Source of the DNA: Prostheceraeus crozeri
Taxonomy: Eukaryota > Platyhelminthes > Polycladida > Euryleptidae
Direction: 5' to 3'
Length of the DNA stretch: 64,000 nt
Assembly (NCBI GenBank): GCA_907163375.1
Contig: CAJQUW010003035.1
Span: forward strand, 186,001 to 250,000
The stretch's first letter is position 1; each line of letters begins with the position of its first letter. A program made the translations under genes and the position numbers. Below are positions 38,425 to 48,551 of the stretch, in pieces. The notes beneath the pieces are model-generated. The model searched no databases and was not told the DNA's origin. It worked only from the letters and a program-made list of their open reading frames with translations.

Positions 38425-41021
38425 GGCTTAGCCCAGTGGAGAAGGTGCGAGCTCATCTCCATCGCGGACTTCGGTTCGATTCCTGGGTCAGGCGAGTGCG
38501 GTCGGCGTGGCCTAGTGAAGAAGGTGCGAGCTCATCTCCATCGCGGACTTCAGTTCGATTCCTGGCTCAGGCGAGTGTGGTCGGCGTGGTCTAGTGAAGA
38601 AGGTGGGAGCTCGTCTCCACCGCGGACTTCGGTTCGATTCCTGGGTCAGGCAGGTGCGGTCGGCGTGGCCTAGTGAAGAAGGTGCGAGCTCGTCTCTAGT
38701 GCGGATTTCGGTTCGATTCCTGGGTCAGACAGGTGCGGTCGGCGTGGTCTAGTGAAGAAGGTGCGAGCTCGTCTCCACCGCACACTTCGGTTCGATTCCT
38801 GCGTCAGGCGAGTGCGGTTGGCGTGGCCTAGTGAAGAAGGTGCGAGCTCGTCTCCACCGCGGACTTCGGTTCGATTCCTGGGTCAGGCGAGTGCGGTCGG
38901 CGTGGCCTAGTGAAGAAGGTGCGAGCTCATCTCCATCGCGGACTTCAGTTCGATTCCTGGGTCAGACGAGTGCGGTCGGCGTGGCCTAGTGAAGAAGGTG
39001 AGAGATCATCTCCATCGCGGACTTCGGTTCGATTCCTGGGTCAGGCGAGTGCGGTCGGCGTGGCGTAGTGAAGAAGGTGCGAGCTCGTCTCCACCGCGGA
39101 CTTCGGTTCGATTCCTGGGTCAGGCGAGTGCGGTCGGCGTGGCGTAGTGAAGAAGGTGAGACATCATCTCCATCGCGGACTTCGGTTCGATTCCTGGGTC
39201 AGGCGAGTGCGGTCAGCGTGGCCTAGTGAAGAAGGTGCGAGCTCGTCTCCAACGCGGACTTCGGTTCGATTCCTGGGTCAGGCGAGTGCGGTCGGCGTGG
39301 CCTAGTGAAGAAGGTGAGAGATCATCTCCATCGCGGACTTCGGTTCGATTCCTGGGTAAGGCGAGTGCGGTCGGCGTGGCGTAGTGAAGAAGGTGAGACA
39401 TCATCTCCATCGCGGAATTCGGTTCGATTCCTGGGTCAGGCGAGTGCGGTCGGCGTGGCCTAGTGAAGAAGGTGCGAGCTCGTCTCAACCACGGACTTCG
39501 GTTCGATTCCTGGGTCAGGAGACTGCGGTCAGCGTGGCCTAGTGAAGAAGGTGCGAGGTCGTCTCCACCGCGGAGTTGGGTTGGATTCCTGGGTCAGGCG
39601 ACTGCGGTCGGCGTGGCCTAGTGAAGAAGGTGAGAGATCATCTCCATCGCGGACTTCGGTTCGATTCCTGGGTCAGGCGAGTGCGGTCGGCGTGGCCTAG
39701 TGAAGAAGGTGAGAGATCATCTCCATCGCGGACTTCGGTTCGATTCCTGGGTCAGGTGAGTGCGGTCGGCGTGGCGTAGTGAAGAAGGTGAGACATCATC
39801 TCCATCGCGGACTTCGGTTCGATTCCTGGGTCGGGCGAGTGCGGTCGGCGTGGCCTAGTGAAGAAGGTGCGAGCTCGTCTCCACCGCGGACTTCGGTTCG
39901 ATTCCTGGGTCAGGCGAGTGCGGTCGGCGTGGCCTAGTGAAGAAGGTGAGAGCTCATCTCCATCGCGGACTTCGGTTCGATTCCTGGGTCAGGCGAGTGC
40001 GGTCGGCGTGGCGTAGTGAAGAAGGTGCGAGCTCGTCTCCACCGCGGACTTCGGTTCGATTCCTGGGTCAGGCGAGTGCGGTCGGCGTGGCCTAGTGAAG
40101 AAGGTGAGAGATCATCTCCACCGCGGATTTCGGTTCGATTCCTGGGTCAGGCAGGTGCGGTCGGCGTGGTCTAGTGAAGAAGGTGCGAGCTCGTCTCCAC
40201 CGCGGATTTCGGTTCGATTCCTGGGTCAGGCAGGTGCGGTCGGCGTGGTCTAGTGAAGAAGGTGCGAGCTCGTCTCTAGTGCGGACTTCGGTTCGATTCC
40301 TGGGTCAGGCAGGTGCAGTCGGCGTGGCCTAGTGAAGAAGGTGCGAGCTCGTCTCCACCGCGGACTTCGGTTCGATTCCTGAGTCAGGCGAGTGCGGTCG
40401 GCGTGGCCTAGTGAAGAAGGTGCGAGCTCGTCTCTAGTGCGGATTTCGGTTCGATTCCTGGGTCAGATGAGTGCGGTCGGCGTGGTCTAGTGAAGAAGGT
40501 GCGAGCTCGTCTCCACCGCGGACTTCGGTTCGATTCCTGGCTCAGGCGAGTGTGGTCGGCGTGGTCTAGTGAAGAAGGTGGGAGCTCGTCTCCACCGCGG
40601 ACTTCGGTTCGATTCCTGGGTCAGGCAGGTGCGGTCGGCGTGGCCTAGTGAAGAAGGTGCGAGCTCGTCTCTAGTGCGGATTTCGGTTCGATTCCTGGGT
40701 CAGACAGGTGCGGTCGGCGTGGTCTAGTGAAGAAGGTGCGAGCTCGTCTCCACCGCATACTTCGGTTCGATTCCTGCGTCAGGCGAGTGCGGTTGGCGTG
40801 GCCTAGTGAAGAAGGTGCGAGCTCGTTTCCATCGCAGACTTCGGTTCGATTCCTGCGTCAGGCGAGTGCGGTTGGCGTGGCCTAGTGAAGAAGGTGCGAG
40901 CTCGTTTCCATCGCAGACTTCGGTTCGATTCCTGCGTCAGGCGAGTGCGGTCAGTGTAGCCTAGTGAAGAAGGTGCGAGCTCGTCTCCACCGCGGACTTC
41001 GGTTCGATTCCTGGCCCAGAT
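38425..41021 (+). repeat. 33-unit, 79-bp tandem array with tRNA-like promoter boxes
   Basis: The first unit begins at GGCTTAGCCCAGTGG (38425) and the last at 40953. Unit starts checked at both ends fall on exact multiples of 79 bp, giving 33 units with no net length drift. Each unit has an A-box-like TGGCCTAGTG (TTAGCCCAGTGG in unit 1) and, about 45 bp on, GGTTCGATTCC, a perfect tRNA B box (T loop). The acceptor and T stems pair poorly, so these are not functional tRNAs. They resemble the head of a tRNA-derived SINE. After the last unit comes about 60 bp of non-repeated sequence and a T-rich tract (41107-41126) that could end Pol III transcription. The array begins 74 bp outside the piggyBac target site at 38348. 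Confidence 0.93.
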
Positions 41022-41126
41022 GAGTGTGGTTGGGGAATCAAGGGTGTTGGTGTCCACTGGCGTCTCGCCCCGTTTGACTCCGGCGGGCACACAATGCACA
41101 TTTGCTTTATTTTTTTATTTTTTACA
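41022..41126 (+). other. Unique tail after the tandem array
   Basis: This is the segment between the last tRNA-like unit and a T-rich stretch (runs of T at 41108-41126). It is GC-rich for about 75 bases and contains CCCCGTTTGACTCCGGCGGG. It may be the body of the SINE whose head was amplified. That is inference. Confidence 0.4.
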
Positions 41127-41471
41127 TTTTTAGTTTTTGCAAGTTATCATAATACACAAGCTTGCAAATTGTTCAGTGCTCCACCTGCTCTGATGGCCGG
41201 ACGAACGGCCAATGCTGGTGCTTCTTACTGACTTAATGATTGTCACAAGCTGTGTAATTTTCACTCAGACGAACAAAATTTGCATTGGATTATCTTATAA
41301 ATCTGCGAAAGTAATCTTCCATGATATGAAAATTGTCACAGGCCAATGTTTTTCATTCTGCCCTTCTCGGAGGGCCAGAAAATGTTCATAGAAATATTCG
41401 TATAATCACATTGGCTATTAGACATCTGTTATAGATTTAGAAGATAAGCTCTTCTGTGAATATGCCAAGTA

Positions 41472-42342
41472 TCCCAAAAAAGTGCCGAAAACTAAACCCT
41501 TATACGTTGGTCTATTGTCATTCAATTCAGCTGACTTTTGTATACAAATGCATTGTGATTTGTTGCTGATTTTCCATTATAGAGCTGATCATAAAAAAAC
41601 GGAGCACCAAATTCCCCTGCAATACAATCGTTTCTCATGCCTTCCAATCATGTCGCACAGCAACGTACCATGCATCATTCAAGTGGTTGCATTCTCAGCT
41701 TTAAAACCAGCTATGATAGACTTCTATCTGCTCTTGTATATGCTGAGTAGTGCTGAAAATATGAAAACCGCTCAATTTACAAATTGCAATTTTTCAATAA
41801 GAAAACTCCTGAGTATGATAATAAATCCGGCACGGGGAGAACGAGCATTTTCTGAACTCTCTTTTGATATGCTGATCATCAAAATCGGTGAACTAGGAAA
41901 AAATTGGTGACATCGTGATGTTATCACAAAATTATGACCTTTTTGGCTGAAAATGTCATGCTCTCACTTTTTATCAGAAGTGCTCATGTTTGGTATCTTC
42001 AGAATCCTTGCCATGTAAGGAGTACGAATATGCAAGTTTTGTTCAAATAAGTTCATAGTTCTTTTTCAAACTTCTTCAACATGTTTTCCTATTACCATTT
42101 AAGTAAACAAACACCATTTAAAGTGAACAAACGCTCAAGGCAAAACAAATAGCGGAGACATGCCTTTGTTCTCTCACTGTTACTGCAGATTGTTTACCTT
42201 GTATGTTTGTGAACTTTTGAGGAAATGAGAAAGCATGTTGAAGAAGTTTGAAAAAGAACTTATTTGAACAAAGCTTGCATATTCGTACTCCTTACATCGT
42301 AAGGATTCTGAAGAAGTTTAGTTTTCAACACCTTTTTTGGGA
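41472..42342. mobile_element. Terminal-inverted-repeat element with internal foldback
   Basis: The left end TCCCAAAAAAGTGCCGAAAA (41472-41496 through CTAAA) pairs with the right end (42317-42342, complement TCCCAAAAAAGGTGTTGAAA). Next to the right end, about 42232-42316 is the near-exact complement of 41997-42088; both contain GGAGTACGAATATGCAAG or its complement. I found no convincing target duplication, so the class is undecided. A 142-codon open frame inside (41482-41910) has no recognisable domain and is probably fortuitous. Confidence 0.68.
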
Positions 42343-42815
42343 CAACGGATGTATTAGAAATAATATAGGAATAAATGCATAGATTCCGAGGACACATAGG
42401 TGTCCGATACAAGTGGATGTTATTGGCATTCTAATCCAATCATAGAAGTAGATAATAGTACACTAGAATGGAAGTTGATATCTTGCCTATGTACATTGTA
42501 CAATGATGGCACATGGAAACTCTATGGTTTGTTGTAAATCATATTCGATCTAAAGCATTACATCATAGTCGAACTATTTGCCAAATTGATAGTAGAAGCT
42601 GTTGACAGCAAATTACATGATTTTCATGAAGAGAATTTTAAGTGAGATGGCTGCATTGTTTCATGTGAAATAGTCTACTATTCCATGGTTTAATACACTG
42701 TATGTATTTGTAGCAGTCAATGACAGCTGTTATACAATTTTCAATACTGGAATACGAATTGAAATTTGGTTCACAGTCATAATTGAAAGTGTATAAAATC
42801 CTCTAAAAATAAAGA
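42343..42815. other. Gene-free DNA
   Basis: I see nothing identifiable between the terminal-repeat element and the retrotransposon tail. Confidence 0.4.
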
Positions 42816-43733
42816 TTTTTTTTTTGGATCACGACCACACAATGGTCGGTTGTAACTCAGGACCTCGGAATCCTACCAGGACTCAAGGAGATCCAGAGTG
42901 CGTCTGAGGATGTAGGCACTACCGAGCAGGGCAGCCTTAAGTAATTGAGGTACTTGGTGTCGACCGGGAATCTCTTTGATGTACTTCTTTAGGTTGTCAG
43001 TATGGGCCCCCAAGGATCCCACTACTACTGGTATAACTTTTGCTTTAATCTTCCACAGCTTCTGTACTTCTATTTTCAATTCTTGGTACTTTGCTATTTT
43101 CTCTCGCTCTTTATTGCATATGTTTCTATCCTCGGGAATGGCGATATCGATTATGTATCCCATCTTCTCTTCTTTGTCCACTATCACTATATCGGGCCTC
43201 CTTGCTGAAATGTTCTTGTCGGTTCTTATTTCGAAGTCCCATAAGATCTTCACCATGTCTGTTTCAACTACTGGCATCGGCATATGTTTCCATGGCTCTG
43301 TCGATACGCTGATGTCATACTGTAGACAGATGTCTCTATGTATCATTGTATCATTCTGGCTACTTCATTGTGGCGATTGAGGTACTCTTTTGATGCCAGT
43401 TTTGAGCATCCTGTGAGTATATGGGACACTGTCTCATCTGCTGACTTACACATTCTGCACTTTGCATCATTGCTGGTTTTCAGGATATATGTTGCATGTG
43501 CTTTCGTATTGATGGCTTGGTCTTGAGCTGCCGTTAGTAACGCTTCTGTGGTAATTTTCAAATTGACTGATTTCAACCAACCGTAACAAGCCTGCCTAGA
43601 TGTTATTTCCAGCATTTGCCTTGTGTATTGCCCGTGCATTATTTTATCTTTCCATTTATGGTATCGATCTTCTACAACTTTCATCTTCCAATCTTCTAAG
43701 GTATCTTGTCGCTGCCTGTACAAATTGCCCGAT
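42816..43733 (-). mobile_element. 5'-truncated RLE-type non-LTR retrotransposon
   Basis: On the minus strand a 3' end with a run of ten A (42825-42816) follows the coding remnant. The upstream side stops near 43733, next to an ATT-rich microsatellite (about 43736-43770). Only the last part of the reverse-transcriptase protein remains. Such 5' truncation is usual for target-primed insertion. Confidence 0.75.
42873..43723 (-). pseudogene. R2-like C-terminal zinc knuckle and endonuclease
   Basis: Two frames joined by a frameshift at about 43343 cover the C-terminus of a retrotransposon polyprotein. The first (43723-43343) contains a CCHC-type knuckle CRMCKSADETVSHILTGC, followed by a Tyr-Leu-Asn-Arg-His motif. 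The second (43346-42873) has RPDIVIVDKEE and YIIDIAIPEDRNI, then KEREKIAKYQEL and VIPVVVGSLGA. This order, a zinc knuckle before a PD...D restriction-enzyme-like nuclease, is that of R2/CRE-type elements, whose nuclease nicks the target. The reverse-transcriptase domain is missing. The copy is dead because of the truncation and frameshift. The placement among site-specific R2 relatives is by domain order; the exact clade is uncertain. Confidence 0.82.
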
Positions 43734-43770
43734 TTAATTATTATTATTATTTTATATTATTATTATTATA

Positions 43771-45600
43771 AGTGGTCGGTGTACTGGTTTCAAGAGCATG
43801 TCAAGAATTCACAGATAAAATTTCTAATTATTGGATAATTTCTCCGTCAAGCGGTTAAGAAACCTAGTGCTTTTCTTGAATAAACACACTGAAAGTTTCT
43901 TTACCTCCAATCATTTCTCAGATAAATAGAATGTCTCTGAAACTCTTCAATTAATCATTGAATGACTTATGTGATATAGTGTGATAATATTTTGGAAGCT
44001 GATATTCGAATACATGGAGAGATTTTGAAAATTGCTCAAATGTAAAGAACTGGGGAACCCTTTAAAGTAAAATCAATACTCGAAGGCTTACTGGCCTCTG
44101 ATTTCAAGCTGGAGTAATGTATGTTCTGTAAATCGACATTACAAGTTGCATATGTGTCTGATTATACTCTTGATAGATTATAGGAGCGATATTTCAAAAT
44201 GATGAACGTACAGAACGTTTTAAAGGATTTCCTTCTTTGTCATCATGTCGCCGCAGCATTTTGTAAATTCACTATTGGTTTTGTGCACATGATCTTTGGA
44301 CAAGGGGCAACAATCCAGATCACAAATTGACTTGATAAATATAAATGCCAATCAGAAAACATGGAAACCAGATCATAAAATTTGCTTTTTGCCCCAACTA
44401 AGTTGCCCCGGCGTGTGCCATAATTTTCATGCAATTTCTATTCTAGGACTTTCTATGGTATTGTTAATTTCTATGAATCCAATGAAGATGGTATCTATGG
44501 CTATTTCTACAAGCAGGACTCCTAGATATTGTTGGCTACCATGATAGCGAAGTCCATGCTACAAGCCATGATTCCTAAGCGACAATCTATGTTATTAATA
44601 TGGATATCTGATTTTCATCTTCATTGAGTTAGAATACCGGTCCACATTGCGGCCTCGGATTTCTTCATTTTCTTGCCCTTATGACTTCATAGAATACCCA
44701 CTTTCAATCGGATTTCTACAGTTTCTAGCAATACGAGATATCTACGACGGAAAATCTTTAATTAAAACTAATTTAAAACCGCCAAAAGTCATGAGAATTA
44801 GTTCCATCTCATTCATCACAATGTAATTGTCCTTTTGATGATGATTTTGATGTCGGCAAGATAGCGATCAATCGAATGAAGGAAAAAAGGATTACCAAAC
44901 GTCCTGCTTTAATCTTGATGGAATCTGACTGATAACATCTGAATCATATTCTCTTAAATTTTCCTCAATTACATACAAATCTTTCTTCCTCGATGTTTTT
45001 TCATCAGTAACATAATACAATCTGAAGTCCTCTCAGCTTTGAGGCGAAGATATCAAAGAGAAAGATCCCTCAAACGCCATAACAGACTTGCCATTCGCAT
45101 CACTTGATATTCGATTCTATGCTCTGTTTCCAATGCTTAGAAAAGCGCAGACTTCTCTATTCCATTTCCACTTGAATATTTTCCATTTGAGGATCCATTT
45201 TCTAGTGATCAAGACTTCAGGTGTTATCAGACCATTCTTACTCTTGTATCGGATTATGGGTTTCTTATAACCTGCGTCATCCTCAAATGAATCATTCAGA
45301 CGTTTTTCCTCAGAGTTTGATAGCAATTAGGAAATTTAATGAAGATATTTTACTTATAGCTTTATTTAAATGTTTTTACAGCGTATTTCGTTTTGTAATT
45401 AACTAATATTTATTTTTTTTATTATTATTATTTTTCTGAGTTTTATGATCTTTTTCAGTCTATAATATTATACATATTGAAGCACCCGGTCCATAGAAAA
45501 TGCTCAATTTGAAATTTTTAGGTTAACAATTATAAATAGGGTTTATTTATTATTCAAGCAATCTTTTAAAGATTGCATACGTGGCTTGTCTTTGCATAGT
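43771..45600. other. Mostly gene-free DNA with one dispersed repeat
   Basis: No gene is supported. Repeat X copy 2 lies at 44304-44478, and ATT-rich low-complexity sequence occurs around 45419-45435. Confidence 0.45.
44304..44478 (+). repeat. Dispersed repeat X, copy 2
   Basis: Homologous in the same orientation to 9673-9842. This copy keeps GGGGCAACAATCCAG at its start, and TTGCCCC words occur later in the repeat, but no duplication of the target was identified. Confidence 0.75.
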
Positions 45601-45604
45601 TTAA

Positions 45605-45691
45605 GTTAACGAGGGGAAACCTCGGTTCGACGATGTTCGGCCAGTAGCCGAATAAAGAACATCGTCGAGCCGTGGCTTTCCCCTCGCCAAC
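45605..45691. repeat. TTAA-flanked 34-bp-arm hairpin
   Basis: The left arm (45605-45638, GAGGGGAAACC then TTCGACGATGTTC) pairs with the right arm (45657-45691), with few mismatches. The 18-base loop can form GGC/GCC pairs. TTAA at 45601-45604 and 45692-45695 frames it. It could be a very short piggyBac-type MITE or a small-RNA precursor; only the structure is seen. Confidence 0.75.
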
Positions 45692-45767
45692 TTAAGGCAA
45701 CCAGTTTTGTGGTTGGAAAGACCCAGGAGTATTTTAGGATATTATTATTATTGATCTTATTCTTATA

Positions 45768-46994
45768 CAGATTGTTTCATAAAAAATGGATCACCCTTAA
45801 ACATCGCCTTAACTTCAACTTTGTCTAACTCCGCCAAACTTGAACGAATTTCTCTGAAATTTGGAAGATATGTCAGTTGTGCTTACTAATATCATTGTTG
45901 GAAATTTCAAGCATGAATATTGAGTTGTTTTCCTGTTATAGATAAAAAAGTAGTAGATAATTTGATCTTCATTTAGCAATGTTACACAAAATCATACCTC
46001 ACTCTTATAAAATTACATTTGTTTCCTTTGTTATGTAATATGTTGTTCTACAAGCCAAAAGCTATCAAGCAAAACAAAAATAAAGAAAATTGGTCAATCA
46101 GAGCCAGTATAGCACCATTATTCATCAACAATAATGTAACTGCTACATGTGATTAACTGGACTTCATGTTCCATAGCTTCCTGACTTCGTTGCGGTGGTG
46201 TTGGCAGAACTCCTGATTGCTTTCAGCTAGAAATCTATCTCTTACCGGTTGAAAACAATACAAAGCACAAATGAACAATAAAGAGATCGCATTCACAAAA
46301 GGCAAAGTGTCAGCCTTGCTAGAACTAGTGTTTTCTTTGCGAGCTACAAGCAAGCGACTAAATGTCCCTTACACAAATGTGCATCGATGGCATGATGATG
46401 ATTTTCGACTCTGTCGTAAAGAGGGCTCTGGCCGTCCACGCAAAACATCCAAACGTAGAGACCGCCTAATTTTGAGATTTATTAAAGTTGATCCAAGTCT
46501 CTCGTTAACTGAGATGGCTTCACTAGACTCGTTTCTAAGTCCACTATTCGTAGAAGACTTATTGAGTCGTATTTCAAGAGCTGTAAGAGGCCCTCTCAGA
46601 TCGAATTATCAGATCAGCATACAAGAAGACGTCTCAGATGGGCAATGAGTCATTGTCACTGGCGAAATCAATGGGATCGGATTGTCTGGTCTGATGAGGC
46701 ATCAGTCCGTCTGAAGGATAGCGATGGTCGATTGAGATTATGGATAAAATCTGATCAGGAAATTCCGAGACATTTACATCGTCCCCGGGTACAAGGTGGT
46801 GCGACTCTAGTGATTTGGGCTGGCATTTGGACCAATGGCCGCTCTGAACTTCACATACAGCAAGGAACCATGAATTCTGAACGCTATGTGAATGTTTTAC
46901 GAATGAACATTGGCCAAATGACAGATCAACTTGGTGATCCATCGACTTGGTTATTTATGGATGATAATGCTACGTGTCACAGGAGTAGTACAGT
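45768..46994 (+). mobile_element. Tc1-like transposon, copy 2, 3'-truncated
   Basis: It starts with the same CAGATTGTTTCATAAAAA end after TA at 45766-45767 and runs nearly identical to copy 1 until about 46994. There it is replaced by a Penelope-like reverse-transcriptase fragment. The rest of the transposase and the right end are absent from the window. Confidence 0.92.
46271..46994 (+). pseudogene. Tc1-like transposase, copy 2, frameshifted and truncated
   Basis: This copy keeps the N-terminal start MNNKEIAFTKGKVSALLELV, the first helix-turn-helix that copy 1 has lost, followed by GRPRKTSKRR. A 4-base deletion near 46530 (GACTCGTTTCTAAG where copy 1 has GACTCGTCTATTTCTAAG) shifts the frame. 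The original frame resumes from about 46645 with WSDEAS and FMDDNATCH, holding the first two catalytic aspartates. The catalytic glutamate is missing because of the truncation at about 46994. The lesions differ from those of copy 1, so each copy decayed on its own. Confidence 0.9.
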
Positions 46995-47760
46995 TTTTTT
47001 TAAATTTAACTCAGAGTTCTATTATCATTTCTAGGATATTCAATTTCAAATTTTATGTTTGGATGTTGAGCATTCAGAGACTGTAGAAGATCGAGAGCCT
47101 GTTCTATACTATTCGTTAAGGCGAAGCAGTCATCTACGTATCGTTTGAATAAGGGCAGATGGTTGATGTTTTGAAGAGCATTATTTTTGATTGTCTCAAT
47201 GAAAATTGAAGCGAGCAATCCAGAAAGGGAGTTTCCAATTGGTAAGCCTTTGATTTGTTGGTAAATGGTACCTTGATAATGAAAAAATGCATTGTGAAGA
47301 ATGATATTCAAAAGCTCTTGTATGTTGTACAATGATAAACCTTTGACGCAAAGAATGTTATTGTCTTCAAGCTTGTTAATCACGGCTGAAATAGCGTCAT
47401 TGATCGGAATCGAAGTGTTCATTGATGCGATATCATAGCTGAAAGGATAAAGTTGTTCATTTGTTGTCACATGTTTAATGGAATTTATTAACTGATGACT
47501 TGATTCAAGGTGTGTTGGAATGTTTTTGAGCATAGAGGATAGTAAGTTTGTCAATAGCCATGATAGTTTTTCGGTTGGTCCCTTTACGTTTGAGACAATG
47601 AGTCGAATTTTCAATTGGTCACTTTCTTTGTGTGTTTTTATCAAATGGTAAAATTGAGGCATTGTAGAGTTAGTTGTAATGTAACTTTTAGTGATAAAAA
47701 GTCGAAAGATGTCTGTCTTTGGCGATGTTTTTCCAGACTAAGTTTATTTTTTGTTCAATT
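46995..47760 (-). mobile_element. Penelope-like retroelement fragment
   Basis: It abuts the broken end of Tc1 copy 2 and contains an open reverse-transcriptase segment on the minus strand. The upstream boundary near 47760 is approximate, placed where the in-frame similarity (KSYITTNSTMPQ) fades. On the minus strand the junction shows a run of eight A, beside the Tc1 breakpoint. Confidence 0.75.
47006..47662 (-). pseudogene. Penelope-like reverse transcriptase, partial
   Basis: A 218-residue open segment with reverse-transcriptase motifs in order. MPQFYHLIKTHK is the usual Penelope FYxLPKxHK region. RLIVSNVKGPT follows at about 20-30, and motif A is SYDIASMNTSIP with D77. GLPIGNSLSG (139-148) precedes RYVDDCF (174-180) with the catalytic YVDD. 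The Penelope class is indicated by the KTHK, S-N-x-x-GPT and MNTSIP (SLYTNIP-like) motifs. The protein breaks off after KFEIEYPRNDN at the Tc1 junction, so the thumb and the GIY-YIG nuclease are missing. No frameshift is seen within the retained part, suggesting a relatively young insertion or rearrangement. Confidence 0.88.
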
Positions 47761-47762
47761 GT

Positions 47763-48551
47763 TGTTTGTAGTGGTTAGATGTGGAATTCGTTTGTATGTG
47801 GAAATGTCTGTTAAGTGTCTGATACCAGCTTCCTTGTAAATGTCTTTAATCACAATGCAGAATTCAAAAAATAATCAAGCAATATTGTGTTGAACGAGAC
47901 AGTGATAAACTTGCGTCTTCGTAAAGCTCATGAAACACATAGAACCTGAAATCAACACTGGAAGCGAACTTAAGCAGCTCAGTGATTAAAATCTCATTCT
48001 ACTAATGACTTGTGCATTCGAACGAAAGAATGTTTCAGTTTACTCAGTTCGTCGTTCATTTTGAAATTGCGCTAAGTAAGCTGTTCATCGTTCAGTACGC
48101 AAAGAACGTCGGCTCATTTCCCGTTCACTTTGCGGGACGACATCGCCATGATTATGGCAGAGGCAGTCCTTCTACTCGGTGGTTGTTAGAAAAGCCGTGG
48201 TTTATGGCAAAGTGTTTGTCGAATTGCATGCGGAGAAGGCCTCTGGTTTTATCGATCTATCAAGATGAGGAGGACATTTCTTCAAATCAACATTGTGCAT
48301 GCTATGTTGATGCCTGCTGTATTTCAGTATTCAGTAGATTTCAAAATGACTTGCAAACACAATAATTAAATGTTTGTATCCTCCTGAATTCAGAAATGGG
48401 AACAGACCTGACATCTCTCAGTATTAACACAACTCTCTTTTCAAACCATGTGATCGGATCTCCCGGAGTGAAATGAGATACATGTGCGCAATTCAATAAT
48501 AGCATTTTAACAATTATGCATGCTATAATAAAAGCTATTGAATATGCAACA
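47763..48551. other. Gene-free DNA
   Basis: An open frame at 48012-48365 (117 codons) was examined. It shows no recognisable domain, no signal or membrane segment and no splice context, and I do not call it a gene. Confidence 0.4.

Noticed and set aside
38425-41021. Array units as functional tRNA genes
   Set aside because: A and B boxes are present, but the acceptor and T stems do not pair well and no anticodon arm is convincing.
38425-41021. CRISPR array
   Set aside because: There are no unique spacers; units are uniform tandem copies and the sequence is animal.
38284-41099. Open frames running through the tandem array on both strands (repeats of RARTFFTRP and similar)
   Set aside because: They result from the repeated 79-bp unit lacking stops in some frames; 79 is not a multiple of 3, so the peptide changes frame each unit. 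No protein is indicated.
41482-41910. 142-codon open frame
   Set aside because: No recognisable domain or composition typical of a gene, and it lies inside a non-autonomous terminal-repeat element.
48012-48365. 117-codon open frame
   Set aside because: No domain, signal or conserved motif; probably chance.
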